Shown here: one piece after another, positions 22,680 to 32,473 of the stretch
Position numbering within the stretch: the first letter of the stretch is position 1
How the letters are laid out: the number at the start of each line of letters is the position of its first letter
NCBI GenBank assembly: GCA_021292105.1
Contig: CM037857.1
Span: 29,560,371 to 29,624,370, forward strand
Direction of reading: 5' to 3'
Length of the DNA stretch: 64,000 nt
DNA from: Anadara kagoshimensis
Lineage: Eukaryota; Mollusca; Bivalvia; Arcoida; Arcidae
Program-made: the position numbers and the translations under genes
The notes under the pieces: model-generated
What the model was told of the DNA's origin: nothing
The model's database searches: none
The model's input: only the letters and a program-made list of their open reading frames with translations

Positions 22680-25600
22680 GTATGTGACTCACCAGCCATT
22701 GGATGATTATTAACCAATGGAAGATTTTATAGGGGATTCCCCGTCTTCACACAATCTATAGTCTGTTTCAAATAATATGATTTCATGATTCTATAGTCCA
22801 TAAAGTTCAAAATAGCAAAATATACACAAAGAACCCCAAAACTTATTGAAAAAAAATTGGACATACAATAATTAAGTTCCAATTAAGTGGTCTTAAAACG
22901 TATTATGACTAATATAAATTTTCATATGGTAGTATTAATTTGCATGTAAACATTTGAAATACAGTACAAACATATACATTATTTATTATCTAAAATCAAA
23001 GATTTTACCTTATCATCATATGTCACTACTACTGCATTTTAATCGCAAAATGAATATACATGGAACAAAATGGTTTTAGAATAATGCCGGTTGATAGCTG
23101 GAAATTCCCTTATAATACAAACTGCGTAAAATCGATTTAAATGTAACAGGAAGTTAATATGCCGTTTTACCCTCTTTATCTTTAAAAATGATTTTTTGAG
23201 AATGTTAATAAATAATTATTGCATTCTGATAAAAGTCCAATGACAAATATCACGTTTCTTTGAAAATAGTTTTCCGGTACACTCTTCTTAAAAGAATAAA
23301 TTTCCACATTTTGCATATATTTCTAATAACAGGTTCTTAAAGAAAAGATAAGTGAAAACGAAAATTTGCAGCAACTGTTATCTACAAATCAAACAAGAGT
23401 TGTGGAACTTGAAAAAATTTTAAATTCATCAGAAAGTCAGAAAGATGTTGAAATAAGTCATCTCCATAGTACAATACAAAATATGCACAGTGACTCGCAA
23501 ACTAGAGATGTTTTGTGTCATTCTCTGGCTGAAGAAACTATCAACCTTCGTTCTCAGTTACGTGATGTGGCGGCACGCTGTCAAGAAGTGGCTGTTAAAT
23601 TAGACCATAGTGAAAAGAGTTTTGAAGGTTATGATGACCGAAAAAGTGTTAGTGGCGGACAGGTAGGTTCATTGAATTGGTAGGTTTATTGGTCGAAGAA
23701 GATTAAAGTATGAATGGCAAGATGGATCAATTGATTGATTGAATGGGGTTTTATGTCCCAGTCAAGAATATTTCACTCATATCAAGATGTCACCAGCTAT
23801 AGATGAAGTGGCAGAAACATCAACCTTTGCAGTGCCCTCAGGGAAAGGTGCATGGAGGGTTCTTTAATGTGCCATACTTGCCGTGAAACAGGGTACATGT
23901 ATCAGTTTTTAACTTCTGAAGGAGGCTGTGACTTTCATTTCTTAATGCCAAGTGCTTGACGAAAGAACAGTCAATACTTTTTTTCAAGTCTTGGTCAGAC
24001 CCGGCCAGGGTTTCGAACCTAAGATCTCCTACATACAAAGCAAGCAATCCACCAACTGAGCAACCATAGTGGTATATTATTGAAAAAATACAAATTATGT
24101 ACAATTATTGTCTTTTGATGAGGTGGATATGGGATTATACAGATTCACCAAGGCTGTCGGGCCGAGGTAAATATTATTTTGGTCAGGTCCGTATAGTTCC
24201 ATATCCACCGATATCAAAAGACAATAAATGTTTTATAATATGACACTTCAAAATAACATTTAAGAATTCAGATTTTAGTGTAATCAGCAAAAAGATCGCA
24301 ACTTTAGCATTTCTGAAGACGTTTATAGAGTCTGTAAATCCGGTTTTAAAAGTTATTTTATATAATTTCTTGTTCGGTTTAACTGCACTATCTGTGATTT
24401 TCTTTGTGTTAATTGCAACTTTCAATGCCAAAATCGCTTCCAACCCTGAGGTTTCTACAGACACAAACTGTTACATTGCTCGTCGTCCGACATTATATTT
24501 TTGTATATTGCCAAATCATGACAATGACCTCAGCACGTGCTATCTTCTGACGTCTTTTAATTATGATGCCATAATTTCCGAAAAATTCCTTTCTATTTTT
24601 GATCGAAAAGTGGTCCGCCAACTTTTTGTTACTATTTATTGTGTGAAAGTGGTCCGCCACCTATTTATTGACTTTTTGAGTCATCTTTTATTGAATATCA
24701 CTATATGTATCACTGACATTGACCAATCAGAGGAAAGGAAAACACTCAGTCATATAATAATATGATTTATAAAGTAATTTGTATGCAAATCATAAGATTA
24801 TCAGATTACAAGATTTTAAGCTTATTGGCTTCAATGGTATATTGCGCCCGAGATTATCTCAATTGTAAATTTAAATTGTCGTTTATTGGTGTATAAACTA
24901 GAGAAAAACACTGACTTTTGATAAGTGATTAGGACTGAAATATACACTTCGTTTGAGGTAAAGATTCAATCTAAACCACAAAAAGATACAGTCGAACCTG
25001 CCTTAGAGGCCACCCCTATATAAGGGTCACCTGCTTATAAAGGCCAGTAAAATTGTATCCCAATTGCTCTTTATTCATATTATTTAACACCTGTATATAA
25101 AGGCCACCTGCACATAAAGGCCACTATTACTGATTCTCTTGGGTGGCCTTTATAGACAGGTTTGACTGTATATTTTTAGCAGTAATGAACCACTGGGAAT
25201 TGAAGTAATCTGTGTTTTGATCAATGGGTTGGTATGGTAAAATGGTTTGACTTTGTTGATGCTCTGGTAGTTAACTGCCAAATCCATTCACACTTACTGT
25301 CTCACAGCACTGAAATTCTTTGGGGGGTTGGAGGTAAAAAAAAATTATTGTAAAGAAAGAACATTAGGTAGTCACTGTTATTGGGTTTCATCACCAATTT
25401 ACAAGAAAAATGCCTGCCATCATCATAGCACTTTCTTACCGGTATATTATAATCATATATGATACTTGATGAATACTAGTGTTCCATTTTGAATATTTTA
25501 TGTAATTTCTGTAAACTTTGACATATTATATTTTGTTGTAGCCATTGGATACTCAATCAGAGACAGTAACAAGATTACGAGATGAAGCCTTATTACATAA

Positions 25601-28600
25601 ATCACGAGCGGAAGAAGTATGTACAACAATTGTTATTAAAGCTTACAATATCTTACCTCCTGTAACCCACCCACCTACCCACTGATAACACCTTTATCCT
25701 TGAGTGCCCTACCATAGAGTTAGCTCTGGCTCTCAAAAAGTTGAAGCCAAACATTAGCCAATTTTTAAATTTTAAATTTTAGAGAGATTAATACATGTAT
25801 CTTAAGAAGCCAGAATATCTAAGAAACTGTAAGTGACAAAAATGTCTCAGATGTAGGGTAGTTCTTCTAATCTGCTGTATTAGATTGTTCGTTATATTAA
25901 AAAATAGTATCATTTGTTACTTTTTCCCACTTTGGTGAATAAAAAAAAATTAGTCATTAATGAAATATTAGCCATAAGTTTTTCTGAGCCAGACATTATA
26001 AAAATTAGAATTGGACTAAATCGGCAAATGGCAAAACATTAAGGAAAATATTAAATTAATATTTGACAATAGACCTACTCCTCTTTGCAATTCAACATTC
26101 AATTTGATCATTGGTAACAAACAGCGGTTCTCTAGTCTATCAACCAATAGGAATTATCTCCCTTTGAACACATTACAATTTTACAATTCTACTATTTTCT
26201 GAAAAAGATGCCCCCTCCATGTTGATTTCTGGATTGTTCTTTTCTTATTGTACTTTTATTGTGTCAATACATGACTCTAAAGTAGAACATCAAATTCTAG
26301 ATGAAAGGGTCATAGTACATTTGAATCAGAACAGGAACATACTCGGAACTGTGAATTTGTTTATTTTTGTTATGTCCAATTTTCATGCTTCTAAGACAAA
26401 ATACCTTTTGTTGTGGTGGTAAATTTGTGCTTTGTGAGTTTCTGTTTAAAGTAAGTTGTAAAATATGCCAGTACTATTTTGTTGACATGTAAATTCATGG
26501 GACAGGGTATCCACAAAAACAAGAACACCACAAAATTACTGATTTCACAATGAAAAATCATTAGCAAAAATTGTTAGACAAAATTCCACTTCATGTTGAT
26601 GATAAAGTAATAATACTTTGATATAACTTTGTTTTTATTTTCAAATTTTAGGTAACAAAAATGAATAAAAGATGGCAAGAATATAACAGTCAACGAGAAA
26701 AATATGTTCAGTACCTAGAAAACACTGTAAAAGAACTTGAACGTAATCTACAAGCCGCTCAAGCAACTCAAGTTACGCCTGAACGATCTCAAGTAATTAA
26801 TTCTGCCCTGGAAGAAGCCAAACGCAGACTAACGGCTACTGAACATGAAAAGAAACAAGTAAATATTTTATATATCGTATCTTTCCTCTTCAGTCATCCC
26901 TATTACTTGCTAGTATGGCCGCCTCTACTTGTCTTCATTTCTAGTTCTTTTCTTTTCCTTTCTATTGTCCAATGCAAGGACTCTTCTAGCAACTGTATTT
27001 GATCTGAAACAGAGTTTTTATAGAGCAAAACAATACTAATGTAAATATAAATTTAAAATTTTTCAGCTTGAACTAGAGTTACAGGAGAGAAATAGACATT
27101 TAATACAACAATCAGAACAGATAGACAGACTCCAAGCACAACTAGCCAGTAACCAAGGTGGTCACCATAGCGACACGGAGACCATTGAAGCATTGAAAGC
27201 TCAAATTCAGATATGTACTGAAGATTTTGAGTCGGAAAGAAGAGACAGAGAAAAGGCACAGGATAGACTGGACAGACTCGAGAAAGAACTGAAAAAATAC
27301 AAAGATGTAGGTATTTTTCTGTACATAATGTGGTATTCAGCTCTTTTAAGAAGCCTGCCTCAAGAGTGTTGAGTGGAATAACAGTGTTTAATGTCCCAGT
27401 AAAGGACCTTTCACTGATATTGAGGCTGTCAGTTCTGGGATATTGGAGGAAGAAAGTTTCCTTCTCAAACTAGAATTACAGGAGAGAATTGTCGTATCGC
27501 CGACCACCCCCACAATGTTCCAACACTGGCTGCCATCACGGTACCAAAGCAGCCTGACGGCAACTAATGACGTACTAGTGTCAGTGATGTCATTAAATGG
27601 CTCTCATCAGGCAGAGTTTTCATTCTTTTTTGCGTGTAAATCAAGCATCTGGCCATTTTATGGAACATTGTGGACGTGGCCGGCGATACATTAATTGCCT
27701 TCAAACTGCAAGAAAACTGACACACTTTTTTACAAAAGAATCTGAAGTTTGATTAAAACCTAGGCAGTAGGAGGTCCTGTGGTTTGCAAGTGTGCACACT
27801 AGAACACTTGGTCACCAGGCTCCCTCTTATACTGGTAAATGATAATGCTCTAGTTTTAAAACTTGCAAGTTGTCCCAGCCAAGTTGTTTTCAAATATATA
27901 GAGGTCATTGGCTAGGTTTCCACAAATTTAAAATAATTAGTAGCCAAATTTCCAAAATTTGTGAAAATATAGTCCTTTTTAAAATATTTTTCCACAAATT
28001 TGCTAAAATAGGTTATTTTTTGAAAGAATTCCTCAGAAATAAGTAGCCAATGGCGATTTTAGCTACCAAGAATGGAAACATAGGTCATTGGTTCTGGGAT
28101 GGTGGAGTTAGAAAATCACTGACTTTCAGTTAGAGAAATATAAATTTTTCACGCTTAAAGATCTGCCCATGTAACACAGGCAGTGAAATACTTTGATGAG
28201 GTGGCAAAGTTATTTTAGGTCAGCATACTGAGGTTTTACTGTACATTCAATCTGTAAACGGACACTTTTATTTAACACTCATTAATTCAGATTGAAAAAT
28301 TAATATCTATAAAGTTTCTAAATGTTGTCACAAAATACATTTTCATTTGACTTCTAGTTAACTCATTGTTATAAGTCCATACAATTTCAATTTTGACTTT
28401 TAATTATTAAAAAGGTTGAGGCTTGTTATTGGAAGTAAGGCAACCAATAAAACTGCTCTGACTAAATAATGGTTTTGAGTCATTCATGAAATGCGAGAAA
28501 AAGCATATTTTATGTTATGGAAGTTCTACTGTGTATTTATTTTAGTATTATCACGGTTGTCTATCTGCATAATTTGGGACCGAAAATGGACCCCTAAAGA

Positions 28601-29998
28601 ATCAAAGTTATGATACAAGTTATTTATACTTACAGAGAGAGCGACTTCAACCAAAATTAGATGTAAATTATCCAAACAGACTTAGCGGAAATAATCAAGA
28701 TTTTTATCCAGATTTTAACCAGCAGTCTCCTGTGGCTGGTTATCAGTATGGAGAAGTAAGTATTTGAACTACTGCTGTAAATCGGGGAAATTTTCACGTA
28801 AATTTAACTCAAGGAACAAGATTCGAAAAATAAAACTTTAGTCAAATATTTTATTACGATATAATTCACTTGCATTTGCACTGATCAATATTCCATGATG
28901 CAAAAATAAATGTATGTGAATATCTTGAAGTTATTCTCACTAACGTGAAAATTGATGCATTGCCAGCCACGCCCACAACGTTCCGACAAAGGCCCGGCAT
29001 ACTTGAATGACACTCAAAAAGAATGAAAACTCGGCCTGAATTGTTCTTTTTAATGATGACACTAGTACATCATTAGTTGCCATGATGGCCTCCAGTGTAG
29101 GAACATAAAAGGCAATGCTAGCGATACGTTAATAACATGACACTAAAATTAATTTATGCAAAAATTTTCCTGATTTTTAGTATCTAATATGTGTAGACAT
29201 ATTGTAAAACCTTATTGTACTATCTACATCTTAGTTATCCTGCGCAAAGTGAGCAGAGTGTTGGAATTTTATGCCCCAGTCAAGATTCTTTTAGATCGAG
29301 GTGGTTACTTTAAGGATGGTTGAGGAAACTGGAGCAACCAGAAAAATTCACAGACCTTCAGCAAGAAACTGACAAATTTTGTCACAAGGGTTTGAGTGTT
29401 ATTCAAAAAGGCTGAAAGGCATTGTGTTCCATAAGCTTTCATTTTAAAGCAGGGAATTTTATTTTACACTTGAAGGTAAGTATCCTCTGTTCAAGGGTTT
29501 TTATGGACACATGTTAGAGGTTATTATCTCCTTGTAAGTGAAGTTTGGAGGGGTTATAGAATTTATACCGTATTTATGTAATGCGAATGTATGTTACGCT
29601 TTCCTTGTCAATTATTTTTAATGTAATTTTGTGTTTATTTTTAGCCTCAACTTGCAGCAAGAGGAATTTCGGGGAACATCAATCGTTATAATGTGGCTGA
29701 CGGCCAGAACCCCTTGCAGACTGACGCAGAACCAATGTCAAGCAAATCATGTGATCTCTCAAGAGGAATTCAACATTCCAAAGAACTGGATACGAAAAGT
29801 ATGGCAGAGTCCGGTCCATCTATTCCCGCTCTTTCATTAACTGTACCATCACTCGTAGATGAATCTGATGATGAAAAAGAAAATATGAGTCATTCCTCTA
29901 AATCAGTGCATACATTAAATTGTCCAAGGTGCAACCAGGAATTTCCGGCAGACAAACATGGAGATTTACTGGAGCATATTGAGATGTGTTGTGATTGA
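22251..29998 (+). CDS. CEP55: CEP55 orthologue, centrosomal/midbody ESCRT-recruiting protein (7 coding exons)
   Basis: Joined exons 22251-22679, 23333-23662, 25542-25616, 26652-26858, 27067-27306, 28636-28755 and 29645-29998 encode 584 residues; the human protein is 464. All introns are GT-AG and phase 0. Residues 1-277 are mostly heptad-rich coiled coil. Residues 285-297 carry the WxxYxxQRExYV pattern of the CEP55 EABR segment, which in vertebrates binds ALIX and TSG101. Residues 390-427 (ICTEDFESERRDRE) match the CEP55 stretch related to the UBAN/NOA domains of NEMO, optineurin and ABINs. A C2HC zinc finger ends the protein (C560, C563, H578, C582). In known orthologues CEP55 brings ESCRT to the midbody for abscission. 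The order of all three signatures makes CEP55 far more likely than optineurin or NEMO. The start is the first ATG after the acceptor and opens the coiled-coil frame. Confidence 0.93.
23333..23662 (+). CDS. CEP55: CEP55 coding exon 2 (residues 144-253)
   Basis: Acceptor TAACAG at 23332 and donor ACAG|GTAGGT at 23663. It opens VLKEKISENENLQQLL in direct frame with the previous exon and continues the coiled coil. Confidence 0.9.
23727..24071 (-). mobile_element. tRNA-derived SINE, family 1 (in CEP55 intron)
   Basis: On the minus strand it starts with a tRNA-like head containing box A (CTCAGTTGGTGGATTGC) and box B (GGTTCGAAACCC), then the family body (AAGACTTGAAAAAAAGTATT, CTGTTCTTTCGTCAAGCACT, GTGAAATATTCTTGACTGGG), and ends in an ATCA tail. 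Same family as 30891, 32116, 40046, 41481 and 55427. Confidence 0.85.
24106..24225. repeat. Inverted-repeat pair (ATTGTCTTTTGAT...GTGGATATGG)
   Basis: 24106-24139 and 24191-24225 are inverted copies of ~34 bp with some mismatches, separated by ~50 bp. It may be a small MITE, or the facing ends of two insertions. Confidence 0.7.
24989..25168. mobile_element. Palindromic MITE, 180 bp, TA-flanked (CAGTCGAACCTG)
   Basis: The left end CAGTCGAACCTG and right end CAGGTTTGACTG are inverted copies with TA on each side. The interior repeats TATAAAGGCCACCTG-like words on both strands. Relatives at 51440-51618, 53010-53170 and the longer 60713-61581. The TIR and TA duplications fit Tc1/mariner. It sits in a CEP55 intron. 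Confidence 0.88.
25542..25616 (+). CDS. CEP55: CEP55 coding exon 3 (residues 254-278)
   Basis: A 75 nt exon between acceptor TTTTGTTGTAG and donor GAA|GTATGT. Encodes PLDTQSETVTRLRDEALLHK and five more residues, in frame with both neighbours. Confidence 0.87.
26652..26858 (+). CDS. CEP55: CEP55 coding exon 4, EABR segment (residues 279-347)
   Basis: Acceptor CAAATTTTAG and donor CAA|GTAAAT. W286, Y289, Q292, R293, E294, Y296 and V297 line up with the conserved residues of the vertebrate EABR coiled coil, the ALIX/TSG101 docking site. Confidence 0.92.
27067..27306 (+). CDS. CEP55: CEP55 coding exon 5, UBAN-like segment (residues 348-427)
   Basis: Acceptor TTTTTCAG; donor GAT|GTAGGT chosen because it keeps phase 0 with the next exon. 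D400, F401, E404, D407, R408 and E409 fall in the DFxxERxxRE-type pattern shared by CEP55, NEMO, optineurin and ABIN proteins. Confidence 0.92.
27378..27475 (-). mobile_element. SINE fragment, family 4
   Basis: On the minus strand it contains the CCAGAACTGACAGCCTCAAT and GTGAAAGGTCCTTTACTGGG blocks seen in the family at 50035 and 63055. Confidence 0.6.
27493..27691. mobile_element. MITE with GTATCGCCG-G/A-CCAC termini (CEP55 intron)
   Basis: The first ~30 bp (GTATCGCCGACCACCCCCAC...) are the inverted copy of the last ~30 bp. A second member of the family lies in the opposite orientation at 28968-29133. The short frame across it is not a gene. Confidence 0.78.
27916..28083. mobile_element. 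MITE, GTTTCCA...TGGAAAC family
   Basis: About 168 bp bounded by AGGTTTCCACAAATT and AATGGAAACATAGG. A near-identical copy lies at 62413-62582; diverged or partial ones at 44456, 51263 and 55141. Confidence 0.82.
28636..28755 (+). CDS. CEP55: CEP55 coding exon 6 (residues 428-467)
   Basis: Acceptor ACTTACAG, donor GAA|GTAAGT. Encodes RERLQPKLDVNYPNRLSGNN and a further Asn/Gln/Tyr-rich stretch, a probable disordered linker. Confidence 0.85.
28968..29133. mobile_element. MITE, second copy of the GTATCGC family
   Basis: Reverse-complement relative of 27493-27691: GAATGAAAACTCGGCCTGA and ACTAGTACATCATTAGTTGC match its internal blocks on the opposite strand. Confidence 0.75.
29258..29420 (-). mobile_element. 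SINE fragment, family 4 (diverged)
   Basis: Shares the CCCAGTCAAGATTCTTTTA and GAGGAAACTGGAGCAACCAG blocks with the family-4 SINE copies at 31270 and 52848. Confidence 0.55.
29645..29998 (+). CDS. CEP55: CEP55 coding exon 7 with C2HC zinc finger (residues 468-584)
   Basis: Acceptor TTTATTTTTAG at 29644. After a polar Ser/Asp/Glu-rich linker the exon ends with CPRCNQEFPADKHGDLLEHI and five more residues, then TGA. This closely matches the C-terminal ubiquitin-binding-type zinc finger of vertebrate CEP55. Confidence 0.93.
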   Translation, partial: PQLAARGISGNINRYNVADGQNPLQTDAEPMSSKSCDLSRGIQHSKELDTKSMAESGPSIPALSLTVPSLVDESDDEKENMSHSSKSVHTLNCPRCNQEFPADKHGDLLEHIEMCCD

Positions 29999-30016
29999 GA
30001 TGTAATCGTTATCCAG

Positions 30017-30022
30017 AATAAA
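30017..30022 (+). terminator. CEP55: Candidate polyadenylation signal of the CEP55-like gene
   Basis: AATAAA 19 nt after the stop codon. A second AATAAA at 30332-30337 would give a more usual 3' UTR length. Confidence 0.45.
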
Positions 30023-30039
30023 TAACCGGGTATCTTTTC

Positions 30040-30890
30040 TGAATGAAGCAAAGAAGAATATATTCAATACCTCTTGTATAAGGATTGGCATGCAGTCTTT
30101 TTAGCTCATCTGACTTATTGGCTCAAAATTCTTAGACCGACATACAAAAAAAACAAAACCTTCATATGCTTGTATTTTAAATATTTCATACTAAGCATAC
30201 TTAATGGATACAATTGAAAATGTAGCAGTTCCACAAATCTTAGCTGTCAGGAAAGAGGGAGGGGAGAATGTGGGCTTTTATTTTTTTGAACAAAATGTTT
30301 TTTTGTGAGTATAAACAATATGTAGACCTTCAATAAATTTACAAGTATTCATCAGTCTTTACAATTCTGGACTTTGGGCCAAAAATTTGAAAACTCTATT
30401 GGGTCTATTAAGTACTGCGAGTGATGTCCACCGATGAGGGATAAGGCCCATGAACAAAAATGACAACAACTTTGATGATAAAACATCATGCACAATACAT
30501 TAACAATGACTTTTACATTCTGAGATGATAAAGTTTGATAAGAATCAAAAGAAAAAAACAGTTGTGACCAAAGAAAATGCCTCGGTCAATGAAGTCATAT
30601 TAAGGGTTTAAAATTTAGAGGCTTCAGAAGAGACTGTAATTTCAAATAAAGTACTCCCTTTGTGTGAAACTCATTTTGAAAGAGGCTGTTTCCTCTAATT
30701 TGGAGCCAAGTTTAAGTTATCTTTATGCAGTTAACATATGAAATATGTAATAGTAAACTGAACCATATCATTCCGATTTATTCATAATTTAAAAAAAAAT
30801 GCTAGTTTGATATCTACACTCTTATATATGTATGTTTCAATATATATTATCATGCATCAGCTGAAGGATGTCCTCAGTAAGATCAACCAT
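30040..30890. other. Intergenic AT-rich DNA downstream of CEP55
   Basis: No coding region, RNA gene or clear repeat recognised; part may be 3' UTR. Confidence 0.5.
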
Positions 30891-31078
30891 TTGGGTAGCT
30901 CAGTTGGTAGATTGTTCGCTCCCTAAGTGGGTGTGGCACAATATTGAACCCTACTGTATACTGCCATCAGCGCAATGTGCAAAATTTCTGCACCTTTGCT
31001 TATAGCTGGTGATGTCTCAGTATAAGTGAAATATTCTTGACTGGGACATTAAACACCATTACTCAATTCAACTCCTCA
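30891..31078 (+). mobile_element. tRNA-derived SINE, family 1 (internally deleted)
   Basis: Head TAGCTCAGTTGGTAGA, then the 3' half (AATTTCTGCACCTTTGC, TATAGCTGGTGATGTCTCAG, ATATTCTTGACTGGGACATT) and a CTCAATTCAACTC tail. The middle of the family consensus is missing. Confidence 0.83.
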
Positions 31079-31269
31079 GTGTGTTCAATTTTGTACCCAC
31101 CTTCACTCTGTATCTTCAAAACAAAAGATTCAAACAAAGGGGAATTAACTATAGCTCCATATACTGTAAAAAATTGTTAACTGAATTACATATAACTACT
31201 TTGCAACAGCCAATGATCAAGGTTTAAGAACACAAACGTTTATGACAGAAACAGCGAAACCAAGATGAG

Positions 31270-31410
31270 AGAGTGGAATGGAATAATTGTGTTTTATTTC
31301 CCATGAAGTTTTTTCACTTTTATTGAGGCAGTCAATTCATAGATGGCGAAGGAAACCAGAGTGTCCAGAAAAAAACACTGAGCTTCGGCAAAACTTTCTC
31401 TCACTATTAT
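31270..31410 (-). mobile_element. SINE fragment, family 4
   Basis: Begins GAGTGGAATGGAATAATTG and contains CACTTTTATTGAGGCAGTCA, as in the other minus-strand family-4 copies. Confidence 0.6.
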
Positions 31411-32115
31411 ATGTCAAGTACATGTACTTATTTCCAACCTAGTTGATGCATGTCTCTGTGACCCATTAACACAGTCTAATAGACCACCAAGCCACAGACA
31501 CTCCTCAAGAAGAGACAATAAAACACAAATGAATATTGAGACCAATGGTTATAGAAACTCCCCGACTTCAGACCACAGGATCAAATGTCTGGTGGTGTAC
31601 TTTTGGATGTACAAGTAGTAGATGAGACAAGGTGCAGTGGGACCATTATGAAAATCCTGACTTTGAATGAGCACAAGTTTTAAAGCCCAGTGTACTGGTA
31701 GCTTCTGTTGGAGACCCCAACCTTCATACTGAGGTATTTTTAAAGTGTGTGAACATTGATTCTCATCAGTAAAGGCTACCGCATAAAACTTAGAAACTTC
31801 CGTGATCAAGAAGTATAAATCAAACTGGTTAAAGTCTAGATATAATAATGAAGTTTAGTTGAATAAAATATTTTGCCAAATATCATTGCACCATTTTGTT
31901 CATGGACAAAAAATTGAAATCGTAATAACGCGAAATACTGAATGAAATAATGCTAACTGAAAGCCGTTATATAAGCAGAAAAAATCTTATTAACATCAAA
32001 GGTGAAGTAAATTCAGCGCCTATCAGTCATTACGCCTTTCAGTTACTGTTCATGTTATAACTTGTGTTATAATGCCTTTATTTTGTGGCATAACGTCTTT
32101 CAACTATACTGACTA

Positions 32116-32380
32116 CTGCAGTAGCTCAGTTGGTAGAGTGCTAGCTCCGACCGGGCCCGAGCCAAGACTTTAAAAGTGGGTATAGTGACTGTTCTTTTGC
32201 CAAGCACTTGGCATTACCAAATGAAAGTTGCAGTTCTTACGAATGTAAACTTAAAATAAACTCCGTGTCCCGGTATGGGTGGCACAATAAATAAACGGCT
32301 GCTGTATAATGCCATAAGAGCAACGCACAAACAAAATTTCTGCACATCCGCCTATAGCTGGCGACGTCTCGATATTAATG
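32116..32380 (+). mobile_element. tRNA-derived SINE, family 1 (3' truncated)
   Basis: GTAGCTCAGTTGGTAGAGTG (box A), then TGACTGTTCTTTTGCCAAGC, TTTCTGCACATCCGCCTATA and GACGTCTCGATAT blocks. The box B region is deleted and the tail is absent. Confidence 0.83.
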
Positions 32381-32473
32381 TTATTGTGTGCAATCTGTAT
32401 AATGGCTTTAAATCTGAGTCATATAATGGCATTATTTCTTTTATTTCGCTTTATGCTGGCTTCTTTTTTATTT

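Noticed and set aside
22367-22717. Minus-strand frame of 116 codons
   Set aside because: Lies antisense to the first CEP55 coding exon; no homology.
24370-24765. 131-codon frame inside CEP55 intron
   Set aside because: Low-complexity, no homology recognised, next to MITE-like inverted repeats; probably chance.
29631-29840. Alternative frame in the last CEP55 exon
   Set aside because: Starts before the acceptor and is out of frame with the zinc finger.
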